Notes: generated by a model not told the origin, from the sequence alone. A stretch of 64,000 nt of DNA from Burkholderiaceae bacterium (GCA_024235955.1 JACKLJ010000003.1:395201-459200), one strand, 5' to 3'. Positions 53,808-62,438 are shown, counted from the stretch's first letter. Numbers and translations are program-made.

Positions 53808-54877
53808 ACCAGCGCTGTGCATTGGTCATGGCAGGTGGCACAGGGGGCCACATCTTCCCCGGCCTGGCCGTGGCCGACGGGTTGCGTGCCGCCGGCTGGC
53901 GCGTGCACTGGCTGGGCGCGCCGGAAAGCATGGAGGCGCAACTGGTGCCCCCGCGCGGCTATGCGTTCGAGCCGGTGGCCTTCGGCGGCGTGCGCGGCAA
54001 GGGCATGACCACGCTCATGGTGCTGCCGCTCAAGCTGCTGCGGGCCTTCTGGCAGAGCCTGCAGGTGCTGCGCCGGGTCAAGCCCAACGTGCTGGTCGGC
54101 ATGGGCGGCTACATCACTTTTCCCGGTGCGCTGATGGGTGTGGCGACCGGGCGGCCACTGGTGCTGCACGAGCAGAACTCGGTGGCCGGCATGGCCAACA
54201 AGGTACTGGCCGGCTTTGCTGCCCGGGTGTTCACCGCCTTCCCGGGCGTGCTGGCCAAGGCGCGCCAGGTGCGCTGGATCGGCAACCCGCTGCGCGAACC
54301 CTTCCTCCATCAGCCACCGCCGGCCGAGCGCTTTGCCGGCCGCAGCGGCCCGCTGCGCCTGCTGGTGGTGGGCGGCAGCCTGGGCGCCAAGGCGCTGAAC
54401 GACATCGTGCCCCAGGCGCTGGCCTTGCTGCCGGCCGGGCAGCGCCCGCGCGTCACGCACCAGAGCGGCAGCAAGCAGATCGACGCGCTGCGCGCCAACT
54501 ATGCGGCTGCCGGTGTCGAAGCCGAGTGCGTGCCCTTCATCGACGACATGGCCCAGGCCTATGCCGACGCCGACCTGGTGATCTGCCGCGCCGGCGCCAC
54601 CACGGTGAGCGAGCTGGCGGCGGTGGGCGCGGCCGCGTTGTTTGTGCCTTTCCCACACGCCGTGGACGATCACCAGACCGCCAACGCGCGCTTCCTGGTT
54701 GACCAAGGCGCCGGCAGCCTGATCCAGCAACGCGAGCTGACGCCCGAGAAGCTGGCCGATGTGTTACAAAAAACAGAGCGTTCTGCGCTTGTCATGCAAG
54801 GGCAGAACGCCAAAAAGATGCAGAAAATCGACGCCGTCGGCGAGATCGTGAAAGCCTGCGAGGAGCTGGCGCGATGA
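53804..54877 (+). CDS. murG: Lipid II synthase MurG
   Basis: A 357-residue GT-B glycosyltransferase that adds GlcNAc to lipid I. Motifs: AGGTGGHIFPGLAVA, GMGGYITFPGAL, HEQNSVAGMANK and CRAGATTVSELAAVG. The start is TTG 53804 within the ftsW stop, with TGGAGG 9-14 bp upstream. Residues about 321-340 near the C-terminus (QKTERSALVMQGQNAKKMQ) are encoded by an imperfect copy of the dispersed repeat, with a perfect GCGTTCTGC/GCAGAACGC stem. It overlaps murC by 4 bp. Confidence 0.95.
   Translation: MNQRCALVMAGGTGGHIFPGLAVADGLRAAGWRVHWLGAPESMEAQLVPPRGYAFEPVAFGGVRGKGMTTLMVLPLKLLRAFWQSLQVLRRVKPNVLVGMGGYITFPGALMGVATGRPLVLHEQNSVAGMANKVLAGFAARVFTAFPGVLAKARQVRWIGNPLREPFLHQPPPAERFAGRSGPLRLLVVGGSLGAKALNDIVPQALALLPAGQRPRVTHQSGSKQIDALRANYAAAGVEAECVPFIDDMAQAYADADLVICRAGATTVSELAAVGAAALFVPFPHAVDDHQTANARFLVDQGAGSLIQQRELTPEKLADVLQKTERSALVMQGQNAKKMQKIDAVGEIVKACEELAR
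54764..54823 (+). repeat. Repeat-like palindrome inside murG
   Basis: TTACAAAAAACAGAGCG, TTCTGCGCTTGTCATGCAAG, GGCAGAACGCCAAAAA. Arms GCGTTCTGC (54778-54786) and GCAGAACGC (54802-54810) are perfect. Loop bases CTTGTCATGCAAGGG match the intergenic family, while the left arm differs from the AGCTGCC type. Confidence 0.6.
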
Positions 54878-56307
54878 AGCACGCCGTGCGCCAGATCCAT
54901 TTCGTCGGCATCGGCGGTGCCGGCATGAGCGGCATCGCCGAGATCCTGCACAACCTGGGTTACGTGGTCACCGGTTCCGACCTGGCGGGCGGCGCCGCGC
55001 TGCAGCGCCTGCAGGCGCTCGGCATCCAGACCTGGGTGGGCCATGCGGCGGCGCACATTGCCGGGGCCGATGCAGTGGTCACGTCCACCGCCGTCAAGTC
55101 CGACAACCCCGAGGTGCTGGCGGCGCGCGAGAAGCGCATTCCCGTGGTGCCTCGCGCCATGATGCTGGCCGAGCTGATGCGCCTGAAGCAGGGCATCGCC
55201 ATTGCCGGCACGCACGGCAAGACCACCACCACCAGCCTGGTCGCCAGCGTGCTGGCCGAGGGCGGGCTGGATCCGACCTTCGTGATCGGCGGGCGCCTGA
55301 ACAGCGCCGGCGCCAACGCGCGCCTGGGCTCGGGCGAGCATATCGTGGTGGAGGCGGACGAATCCGACGCCTCGTTCCTGAACCTGTCGCCGGTGATGTC
55401 GGTCGTGACCAACATCGATGCCGACCACATGGAAACCTACGGTCACGATTTCGGCAACCTGAAGAAGGCCTTCGTCGATTTCCTGCATCGCATGCCGTTC
55501 TACGGCACGGCCATCCTGTGCGTCGAGAGCGAGGCCGTGCGCGACATCCTCGGCCAGGTGGCCTGCCCGGTCACCACCTACGGCTTCGGCGAGGACGCCC
55601 AGGTGCGCGCGCTGAACGTGCGGGCCGAGAACGGCCGCATGGCCTTCACCGTGCAGCGGCGCAACGGCGTGCAGCTGCCCGACATGGAGGTGGTGCTCAA
55701 CCTGGCGGGCCGCCACAACGTGCTGAACGCGCTGGCGGCCATCGCCGTGGCGGTGGAGCTCAACCTGGACGACGAGGCCGTGGTCAAGGCGCTGGCCGAG
55801 TTCAAGGGCGTGGGCCGGCGCTTCCAGAGCTACGGCGACCAGCCGGCTGCCCGTGGTGGCAGCTTCCGGGTGCTGGACGACTACGGCCACCACCCGGTGG
55901 AGATGGCGGCCACGCTGGCGGCGGCGCGTGGCGCGTTTCCGGGGCGGCGGCTGGTGCTGGCCTTCCAGCCGCACCGCTACACCCGCACGCGCGACTGCTT
56001 CGAGGATTTCGTGCGCGTGATCGGCGACGCTGACGAGGTCCTGCTGGCCGACGTCTACGCCGCCGGCGAGGAGCCCATCGTGGCCGCCGACGGCCGCGCG
56101 CTGGCGCGCGCGCTGCGCGTGGCCGGGCGGGTGGAACCGGTATTCGTGGCCGACATCGCCGACATGCCCCAGACCATCGTGTCGCATGCGCGCGACGGCG
56201 ACGTCGTGCTGTGCATGGGCGCGGGCTCGATCGGTGCCGTACCTGCGAAAGTGGTTGAATTGCTACAAAAATCGCAGCATAATCCGGAGCCAGGCAAACA
56301 GGCATGA
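54874..56307 (+). CDS. murC: UDP-MurNAc:L-alanine ligase MurC
   Basis: A 477-residue ligase that adds the first amino acid, L-Ala. GIGGAGMSGIAEIL at the N-terminus binds UDP; the ATP motif is AGTHGKTTTTSL; VVEADESDASFL and FQPHRYTRTRD are conserved. The final 17 residues (LLQKSQHNPEPGKQA) are extra and their DNA (GCTACAAAAATCGCAGCATAA) faintly resembles the repeat flank. It overlaps murG and ddlB by 4 bp. Confidence 0.96.
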   Translation: MKHAVRQIHFVGIGGAGMSGIAEILHNLGYVVTGSDLAGGAALQRLQALGIQTWVGHAAAHIAGADAVVTSTAVKSDNPEVLAAREKRIPVVPRAMMLAELMRLKQGIAIAGTHGKTTTTSLVASVLAEGGLDPTFVIGGRLNSAGANARLGSGEHIVVEADESDASFLNLSPVMSVVTNIDADHMETYGHDFGNLKKAFVDFLHRMPFYGTAILCVESEAVRDILGQVACPVTTYGFGEDAQVRALNVRAENGRMAFTVQRRNGVQLPDMEVVLNLAGRHNVLNALAAIAVAVELNLDDEAVVKALAEFKGVGRRFQSYGDQPAARGGSFRVLDDYGHHPVEMAATLAAARGAFPGRRLVLAFQPHRYTRTRDCFEDFVRVIGDADEVLLADVYAAGEEPIVAADGRALARALRVAGRVEPVFVADIADMPQTIVSHARDGDVVLCMGAGSIGAVPAKVVELLQKSQHNPEPGKQA

Positions 56308-57287
56308 AGCAGCAAGGCTCTCTCTTCGGCAAAGTGGCGGTCCTGATGGGCGGCCGATCGGCGGAACGCGAGGTTTCGCTGATGTCCGGTGGCGGCGTCC
56401 TGCAGGCGCTGCGCAGCCGCGGCGTCGACGCGCATGCCTTCGATCCGGCCGAACGCCCCATGGACGATCTGCGGCGAGAAGGCTTCGCGCGCTGCTTCAT
56501 CGCGCTGCACGGCCGCTACGGCGAAGACGGCACGGTGCAGGGTGCGCTGGAGCTGCTGGGCATCCCCTACACCGGCGCCGGCGTCATGGCCTCCAGCATG
56601 GCCATCGACAAGGTGATGACCAAGCGCGTGTGGCTGGCCGAGGGCCTGCCGACCCCGCGCTACGCGCTGCTGCACCGCGGCAGCACCGAGCGCGAACGCG
56701 TGCGCGCCGTGCCTGATGAACTGGGCCTGCCGCTGATCGTCAAGCCGGTGCGCGAGGGCTCATCGCTCGGCGTGACCAAGGTCGCCGGCTACTCGGAGAT
56801 GCAGCAGGCGGTGGAACAGGCCGGCCGGCTGGACGCCGACATCCTCTGCGAGCAGTTCATCGAGGGCGACGAGGTGACGGTGCCGGTGCTCGGCACCGGC
56901 GAGGGCGCCCGCGCACTGCCGGTGATCCACATCGTGGCGCCCGAGGGCAACTACGACTACCAGAACAAGTACTTCACCGACGTCACCGACTACCGCGTGC
57001 CCTGCGATCTGCCGGCCGACGAGGAAGCGGCCATCCAGGCGCTGGCCGTGCGTGCCTACCGGGTGATTGGCTGCCGCGGCTGGGGCCGCCTCGACATCAT
57101 GATCGACCGCAGCACGCGCGCGCCCTACCTGCTGGAGATCAACACCTCGCCCGGCATGACCGGCCATTCGCTGGTGCCCATGGCCGCGCGCGCTGCCGGC
57201 ATGAGCTACGAGGACCTGTGCCTGAACCTGCTGGCGGGCGCGACGCTCGACTACCCGCAACCCGCCGCCGTGGAGGCCGCCGCATGA
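56304..57287 (+). CDS. ddlB: D-alanine:D-alanine ligase
   Basis: A 327-residue ATP-grasp ligase that makes D-Ala-D-Ala for MurF. Substrate motif GRSAEREVSLMSG, ATP-grasp KPVREGSSLGVTKV, and the C-terminal EINTSPGMTGHSLVPMAAR are present. Tyr216-type loop residues (YDYQNKYF) indicate D-Ala rather than D-Lac specificity. ATG 56304 overlaps murC. It ends at the first copy of a 63-bp tandem duplication. Confidence 0.96.
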   Translation: MKQQGSLFGKVAVLMGGRSAEREVSLMSGGGVLQALRSRGVDAHAFDPAERPMDDLRREGFARCFIALHGRYGEDGTVQGALELLGIPYTGAGVMASSMAIDKVMTKRVWLAEGLPTPRYALLHRGSTERERVRAVPDELGLPLIVKPVREGSSLGVTKVAGYSEMQQAVEQAGRLDADILCEQFIEGDEVTVPVLGTGEGARALPVIHIVAPEGNYDYQNKYFTDVTDYRVPCDLPADEEAAIQALAVRAYRVIGCRGWGRLDIMIDRSTRAPYLLEINTSPGMTGHSLVPMAARAAGMSYEDLCLNLLAGATLDYPQPAAVEAAA

Positions 57288-57409
57288 GCGCGCCGGGCCG
57301 TTCCCAAGCGCGAATCCCCGCAGCGCGCAGCGCGGAGGGTTGTTCAGTGAGCGCGCCGGGCCGTTCCCAGGCGCGCATCCCGCAGCGCGCAACGCGGAGG
57401 GTCGTTCAG
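57285..57409 (+). repeat. Tandem 63/62-bp duplication between ddlB and ftsQ
   Basis: Copy 1 is 57285-57347 and copy 2 is 57348-57409, followed by a third TGAGCG. Each begins TGAGCGCGCCGGGCCGTTCC and ends GGAGGGT-GTTCAG, with about six differences. The copy boundary brings a GGAGGGT ribosome-binding site ahead of a GTGAGC start; only the copy-2 one leads into ftsQ, because the offset is not a multiple of three. Confidence 0.9.
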
Positions 57410-58230
57410 TGAGCGACGCGCTGCCCTTGCCGCTGGATGTCCGGCTGATGAACTTCACCGTCTCGCTGCTGCTGACCACGCTGGTGCTTGGCTGCGTGGC
57501 GGCTGGCCTTTGGTGGGTGCTGCGCAACCCGGCCTTCGCCATCCGCAGCATCACGCTGGAGGGTGACACCGCCCACAACAGCGCGGCCAGCCTGCGCGCC
57601 AGCGTGCTGCCGCGGCTGTCCGGCAACTTCTTCACCATGGATCTGGACGCGGCGCGCACGGCCTTCCAGGCGGCGCCCTGGGTGCGCGCCGCGCAGGTGC
57701 AGCGCGTGTTTCCCGACCGGCTCAACGTCACGCTGCGCGAGCATGTGCCGGTGGCGCTGTGGGGCGAGGGCGACAACCACCTGATCGACCAGCAGGGCGA
57801 TGTGTTCGAGGCCAGCGCGCCGGACGGCGACAGTGCCGACATGCCGCGCCTGGCTGGCCCGCAGGGCCAGTCGGCGCTGGTGCTCAGCGCCTACCGCACG
57901 CTGGCGGCGGCGCTGGCGCCCGCGCGCATGCGGTTGCGGGGGCTGGAGCTCACCCCGCGCGGCAGCTGGCGCGCCGAGCTGGGCGGCGGTGGCTTGGTGG
58001 AGCTGGGCCGCGGCACGCCGGAGGAACTGGCCACGCGCCTGGCGCCCTTCGTCGCCACGGTGGGCGAGGTGGCGGCGCGGCACCAGCGCAATCCGCAGGA
58101 CATCGAGTCGGCGGACCTGCGCCACACCACGGGGTACGCGCTGCGCCTGCGCGGCGTGACCACCGTTTCGGCCGAGGAGCGGGCGAAGTCGGGCGCGGGC
58201 AGCGCGCCGGCGCGCCGGGGGCAACGATAA
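57409..58230 (+). CDS. ftsQ: Cell division protein FtsQ
   Basis: A 273-residue bitopic divisome protein with a short cytosolic N-terminus, one membrane helix (NFTVSLLLTTLVLGCVAAGL), a POTRA domain (FAIRSITLEGDTAHNSAASL) and a beta domain ending in basic residues. The start is GTG 57409 (VSDALPLPLDVRL), preceded by GGAGGGT at about 57396-57402. An upstream frame through the duplicated segment from 57340 is less likely. ftsA starts 18 bp after the stop. Confidence 0.93.
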   Translation: MSDALPLPLDVRLMNFTVSLLLTTLVLGCVAAGLWWVLRNPAFAIRSITLEGDTAHNSAASLRASVLPRLSGNFFTMDLDAARTAFQAAPWVRAAQVQRVFPDRLNVTLREHVPVALWGEGDNHLIDQQGDVFEASAPDGDSADMPRLAGPQGQSALVLSAYRTLAAALAPARMRLRGLELTPRGSWRAELGGGGLVELGRGTPEELATRLAPFVATVGEVAARHQRNPQDIESADLRHTTGYALRLRGVTTVSAEERAKSGAGSAPARRGQR

Positions 58231-58248
58231 GCAAGAAGCACACACGAC

Positions 58249-59478
58249 ATGGCGAAAGAGTACAAGGATCTGATCGTGGGGCTGGACATCGGCACCGCCA
58301 AGATGATGGTGGTGGTGGGTGAAGTCCTGCCCGGTGGCGACCTCAAGCTCGCCGGCCTCGGCGTGGCGCCGAGCAACGGTCTCAAGCGCGGTGTGGTGGT
58401 CAACATCGACGCCACGGTGGCCAGCATCCAGCAGGCACTCAAAGAGGCCGAGCTGATGGCCGACTGCAAGATCGCCCGCGTCTACACCGGCATCACCGGC
58501 AGCCACATCCGCGGCTTCAACTCCAGCGGCATGGTCGCCGTCAAGGACCGCGAGGTCAGCCCGGCCGACGTGGCCCGCGTGGTGGAAACCGCCAAGGCCA
58601 TCAACATCTCCAGCGACCAGCGCCTGCTGCTGGTGGAGCCGCAGGAGTTCGTGATCGACGGGCAGGACGTGCGCGAGCCCGTGGGCATGAGCGGCATGCG
58701 CCTGGAAGCCAAGGTGCACATCGTCACCGGCGCCCAGAGCGCGGCCGAGAACATCATCAAGTGCGTGCGCCGCTGCGGGCTGGAGGTGGACCAGCTGATG
58801 CTCAACCCGCTGGCCTCGGCCCAGGCGGTGCTCACGGACGACGAGCGCGAGCTCGGCGTGGCCTGCGTGGACATCGGCGCCGGCACCACCGACGTCGCCA
58901 TCTTCACCGGCGGCTCCATCCGCCACACCGCGGTGATCCCGATCGCCGGCGACCTGATCACCAGCGACATTGCCATGGCGCTGCGCACGCCCACCATGGA
59001 CGCCGAGGACATCAAGGTCGAGCACGGCTTCGCCAAGCAGCTGCTGGCCGACCCGGAGGTGCAGGTCGAGGTGCCGGGCCTGGGTGACCGCACGCCGCGC
59101 ATGCTGAGCAAGCAGGCGCTGGCCGGCGTGATCGAGCCGCGCGTGGAAGAGATCTTCTCGCTGGTGCAGCAGGTGATCCGCGAGTCCGGCTTCGAGGAAG
59201 TGCTGTCGTCCGGCGTGGTGCTGACCGGCGGCAGCGCCGTGATGCCCGGCATGGTGGAGCTGGGCGAGGACATCTTCCTCAAGCCCGTGCGCCGTGGCGT
59301 ACCCAAGTATTCGCGCGCGCTGTCCGACATGGTCGCGCAGCCGCGCGCGGCCACCGTGATGGGGCTGATGGAAGAGGCGCGCCTGGCGCGCCAGCGAGGT
59401 TTCAAGGTGGCGCAGAAGAGCGGCAGCATGAAGTCCGCCTTCGGCCGCTTCAAGGATTTCATCGTGGGGAATTTCTAG
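58249..59478 (+). CDS. ftsA: Cell division actin-like protein FtsA
   Basis: A 409-residue actin-fold protein that tethers FtsZ to the membrane. ATP motifs GLDIGTAKMMVVVGE and VDIGAGTTDVAIF, and VLTGGSAVMPGM, are intact. The C-terminus FGRFKDFIVGNF is the amphipathic membrane-binding helix. ATG 58249. ftsZ follows after 169 bp of spacer. Confidence 0.97.
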   Translation: MAKEYKDLIVGLDIGTAKMMVVVGEVLPGGDLKLAGLGVAPSNGLKRGVVVNIDATVASIQQALKEAELMADCKIARVYTGITGSHIRGFNSSGMVAVKDREVSPADVARVVETAKAINISSDQRLLLVEPQEFVIDGQDVREPVGMSGMRLEAKVHIVTGAQSAAENIIKCVRRCGLEVDQLMLNPLASAQAVLTDDERELGVACVDIGAGTTDVAIFTGGSIRHTAVIPIAGDLITSDIAMALRTPTMDAEDIKVEHGFAKQLLADPEVQVEVPGLGDRTPRMLSKQALAGVIEPRVEEIFSLVQQVIRESGFEEVLSSGVVLTGGSAVMPGMVELGEDIFLKPVRRGVPKYSRALSDMVAQPRAATVMGLMEEARLARQRGFKVAQKSGSMKSAFGRFKDFIVGNF

Positions 59479-59647
59479 GGGACATGAACCACTGTCTGTC
59501 GCCTCCCGGCAAGGGGCCGCCACCCGGCGGCTCCGATCCGCCCCGCGGCGCACCGCGGGCGCTGCGAAGGCGACGACGGCAGACATGACACCTACAACGA
59601 TTGAAGAGCGAGCAACCCAGGCAACTGCAGAAAACCAGGAGAGTCAC
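59479..59647. repeat. ftsA-ftsZ spacer with imperfect inverted repeat
   Basis: TGTCTGTCGCCTC (59493-59505) pairs with AGGCGACGACGGCAGACA (59568-59585), with 12 of 18 bases matching around a 6-nt bulge. The interior holds CCGCGG-CGCA-CCGCGG and similar GC arms. It could be a REP-like element or an mRNA structure. An upstream in-frame ATG at 59585 would extend ftsZ into it but lacks a ribosome site; GGAGA at 59639-59643 favours 59648. Confidence 0.5.
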
Positions 59648-60880
59648 ATGAGCATCGAGATGATTGATTCAGGCGAATTCCACGCGGGCACCGTGATCAA
59701 GGTGATCGGCGTGGGCGGCGGCGGCAGCAACGCGGTCGACCACATGATCGACAGGCAGGTCCAGGGCGTGGACTTCGTCTGCGCCAACACCGACGCGCAG
59801 GCGCTGAGCCGCACGCTGGCCACGGCCCACATCCAGCTCGGCCACAGCGGCCTGGGCGCGGGCAGCAAGCCCGACAAGGGCCGCGAGGCCGCCGAGGCCG
59901 CGGCCGACGACATCCGCCAGGCCATCCGCGGCGCCAACATGCTGTTCATCACGGCCGGCATGGGCGGCGGCACGGGCACCGGCGCGGCGCCGGTGATCGC
60001 GCGCATCGCCAAGGACATGGGCATCCTCACCGTGGGCGTGGTCACCAAGCCCTTCGACTGGGAAGGCGGCCGCCGCATGACCAACGCCGAGGCCGGCCTG
60101 ACCGAGCTGGAAGCCAACGTCGACTCGCTGGTGGTGGTGCTGAACGAGAAGCTGCTCGAGGTGTTGGGCGACGACATCACGCAGGAAGAAGCCTTCGCGC
60201 AGGCCAACGACGTGCTGAAGAACGCCGTCGGCGGCATCGCCGAGATCATCAACGACTACGGCCACGTGAACGTCGACTTCGAGGACGTGCGCACCGTGAT
60301 GGGCGAGCCCGGCAAGGCCATGATGGGCACGGCCACCGCGTCCGGCCCTGACCGCGCGCGCATCGCCGCCGAGCAGGCCGTGGCCTGCCCGCTGCTGGAG
60401 GGCATCGACCTGTCGGGCGCCAAGGGCGTGCTGGTGCTGGTCACGGCGTCCAAGGGCTCGCTCAAGCTGAGCGAGTCGCGCGAGGCCATGAACACCATCC
60501 GCGCCTACGCTTCGCCCGACGCGCACACCATCTACGGCGCTGCCTACGACGATTCGCTGGGCGACGACATCCGCGTCACCGTGGTGGCCACCGGCCTGTC
60601 GCGCCAGGCGGCGCGCCGCCAGCCGATCACCGTGGTGCAGGGCGGCCTGCGCACCGGCACCGACAACGTGCCGTTCGCGGTGCCGACGGTGAACAACGCC
60701 ATCGGCGGCGGCCAGCCGCAGGCCGGCCATGCCAGCTACGACCCGGCCATCGTCCCGCGCGTTTGGACCAGCGCCCGCGCCACCGACCGCACCCACGCGG
60801 CCGCGCGCGTGGATGCCCTGTCTTCCGGCGGCATGGACGACCTGGAAATCCCGGCCTTCCTGCGCAAGCAGGCGGACTGA
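59648..60880 (+). CDS. ftsZ: Cell division tubulin-like GTPase FtsZ
   Basis: A 410-residue FtsZ that forms the Z-ring. The GTP-binding signature GMGGGTGTGAAPVI and the T7 loop NVDFEDVRTV are present. The variable linker (about 320-390) is followed by the conserved C-terminal peptide DDLEIPAFLRKQAD, which binds FtsA and ZipA. The start is ATG 59648 (MSIEMIDSGEFHAG), with AGGAGA 6-11 bp upstream. A perfect 11-bp hairpin begins one base after the stop. Confidence 0.98.
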   Translation: MSIEMIDSGEFHAGTVIKVIGVGGGGSNAVDHMIDRQVQGVDFVCANTDAQALSRTLATAHIQLGHSGLGAGSKPDKGREAAEAAADDIRQAIRGANMLFITAGMGGGTGTGAAPVIARIAKDMGILTVGVVTKPFDWEGGRRMTNAEAGLTELEANVDSLVVVLNEKLLEVLGDDITQEEAFAQANDVLKNAVGGIAEIINDYGHVNVDFEDVRTVMGEPGKAMMGTATASGPDRARIAAEQAVACPLLEGIDLSGAKGVLVLVTASKGSLKLSESREAMNTIRAYASPDAHTIYGAAYDDSLGDDIRVTVVATGLSRQAARRQPITVVQGGLRTGTDNVPFAVPTVNNAIGGGQPQAGHASYDPAIVPRVWTSARATDRTHAAARVDALSSGGMDDLEIPAFLRKQAD

Positions 60881-60913
60881 GGCCAGGCTCCCGGGGCTGC
60901 ACGGAGCCTGGCC
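60881..60913 (+). terminator. Perfect 11-bp hairpin directly after ftsZ
   Basis: Arms GGCCAGGCTCC (60881-60891) and GGAGCCTGGCC (60903-60913) enclose an 11-nt loop, starting immediately after the TGA. No U-tract follows, so it may act as a 3'-end stabiliser or a weak terminator between ftsZ and lpxC. No gene lies in 60881-61180; a dispersed repeat occupies 61046-61106. Confidence 0.6.
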
Positions 60914-61045
60914 GTGCAGCCTCATGCTCCAGGGAGCCGCGAGTGGCCGGCGCCGCGGCCGACCTGGCGGGTGGCGGCGGCCCGGCTCGCCCACCGCGCT
61001 TTCCCGGCGATGGCCTGCAGCTATCACGGCATTAGGGGAGAGCGA

Positions 61046-61106
61046 AAATGCTCCTGAAACAAGAGCTGCCTGCGCCCGTTGCGCAAGGCCTGGAGGCCAA
61101 TTTGAT
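61046..61106 (+). repeat. Dispersed palindromic repeat upstream of lpxC
   Basis: AAATGCTCCTGAAACAAGAG, CTGCCTGCGCCCGTTGCGCA, AGGCCTGGAGGCCAATTTG. Standard order, + orientation, about 75 bp before the lpxC start. Confidence 0.85.
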
Positions 61107-61180
61107 GGGTCAACTTCCATGAGGGTTGCTCCCAGCCGGTCCAAAGCGGGCGTGGCCCGCCCCACCTAAAATACCGCCCC

Positions 61181-62107
61181 ATGCTCGCGCAACGTACCCT
61201 CAAATCGCTCACCCGCGCCGTCGGTGTCGGCCTGCACAGCGGTGAGCGGGTGGAACTCACCTTGCGGCCCGCGCCGCCGGACACCGGCATCGTGTTCCGC
61301 CGCATCGACCTGACCGAACCGGTCGACGTGCCGGTGAACGCCATGTCCGTCAACGACACGCGGCTGGCCTCCACCGTCTCCAGCGAGGGCGGCGTGCGCG
61401 TGCGCACCATCGAGCACCTGATGTCGGCCTGCGCCGGCCTGGGGCTGGACAACCTGTACATCGACATCACGGCCGAAGAGGTGCCGATCCTCGACGGCTC
61501 GGCCTCGTCCTTCGTCTACCTGCTGCAAAGCGCCGGCATTGCGCTGCAGCGCGCGCCCAAGCGCTTCGTGCGCGTCAAGCGGGCGGTGGAGGTGCGCGAG
61601 GGCGAAGGCGACCAGCTCAAGTGGGCGCGCCTGGCGCCGCACCACGGCTTCACGCTCGGCTTCGAGATCGACTTCCAGCACCCGGCGGTGGATTCCACCG
61701 CGCAGCGCGTGGTGTTCGACATGGGCAGCGGCCGCTACAGCCGCGACATCGCCCGCGCCCGCACCTTCGCCTTCAGCAAGGACGTGGAAACCATGCGCGC
61801 CAGCGGCCTGGCGCTGGGCGGCGGGCTGGACAACGCCATCGTCATGGACGACCACAAGGTGCTCAACGCCGACGGCCTGCGCTACGACGAGGAATTCGCC
61901 AAGCACAAGATCCTCGACGCCATCGGCGACCTGTACTGCATCGGCAAGCCCATGCTGGCCGCCTACACCGCCTTCCGTTCCGGCCATGCGCTCAACAACC
62001 GCCTGCTGCGCGCCCTGCTGGCCGACGCCGACGCCTACGACATCGTCACCTTCGAGGACGAGCGCAAGGCCCCCACCGGCTTCGCGCAGCTGGCCCGCGC
62101 CTGGTAA
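61181..62107 (+). CDS. lpxC: UDP-3-O-acyl-N-acetylglucosamine deacetylase
   Basis: A 308-residue zinc deacetylase, the first committed step of lipid A synthesis. Zinc ligands lie in TIEHLMSACAGLG and HKILDAIGDLY; the active-site DGSASSFVYLL loop and FRRIDL motifs are present. ATG at 61181 (MLAQRTLKSLTRAVGVGLHSG), the family N-terminus. It closes the dcw region as in many proteobacteria. Confidence 0.97.
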   Translation: MLAQRTLKSLTRAVGVGLHSGERVELTLRPAPPDTGIVFRRIDLTEPVDVPVNAMSVNDTRLASTVSSEGGVRVRTIEHLMSACAGLGLDNLYIDITAEEVPILDGSASSFVYLLQSAGIALQRAPKRFVRVKRAVEVREGEGDQLKWARLAPHHGFTLGFEIDFQHPAVDSTAQRVVFDMGSGRYSRDIARARTFAFSKDVETMRASGLALGGGLDNAIVMDDHKVLNADGLRYDEEFAKHKILDAIGDLYCIGKPMLAAYTAFRSGHALNNRLLRALLADADAYDIVTFEDERKAPTGFAQLARAW

Positions 62108-62128
62108 GGCCGCCGGCGAGGCGCACCC

Positions 62129-62305
62129 ATGCTGCTGTTTCGCTGGATCATCGTCTTCTTCCTGCTGGTGGCGGGCGTGTGCTTCGCCTTCTACGCCGGC
62201 ACCGGCCAGCCGCACTACAAACGCCTGGGCTGGATGGTGCTCAAGTGGACGCTGCTGGCCGCGCTGGGCTTCTTCGCCGTGCTGATCGCCGAACGGGTGC
62301 TCTGA
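62129..62305 (+). CDS. Small two-helix membrane protein
   Basis: A 58-residue protein with two hydrophobic stretches (FRWIIVFFLLVAGVCFAFYA and LKWTLLAALGFFAVLIAERV) separated by a polar basic turn with GQPHYKRLG. No function is known to me. It begins 21 bp after the lpxC stop on the same strand and could share the message. A GGCGAGGCG stretch upstream is only a weak ribosome site. The reading frame and hydrophobic pattern support a real protein. Confidence 0.65.
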   Translation: MLLFRWIIVFFLLVAGVCFAFYAGTGQPHYKRLGWMVLKWTLLAALGFFAVLIAERVL

Positions 62306-62377
62306 TCGCTTCGGCGCGGCCGTACCGCTGGTCGGCCGGCGCCACCCATCGTCCGTCAGGCAGCTGCAGCGGCCAGA

Positions 62378-62436
62378 TTGCTAGCAAAGAAAGAGCTGCC
62401 TGCGCCCGCCAGATATGGGCCAACAGCGGATTTGAT
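62378..62436 (+). repeat. Dispersed palindromic repeat near ruvC 3' end
   Basis: GCTAGCAAAGAAAGAGCTGCC, TGCGCCCGCCAGATATGGGC, CAACAGCGGATTTGATG. It lies between the small membrane gene and the convergent ruvC stop. Confidence 0.8.
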
Positions 62437-62438
62437 GC

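Noticed and set aside
56265..56300. Repeat copy at the murC 3' end
   Set aside because: GCTACAAAAATCGCAGC resembles only the flank of the repeat; the core GCCTGCGCCC and GGGC halves are missing.
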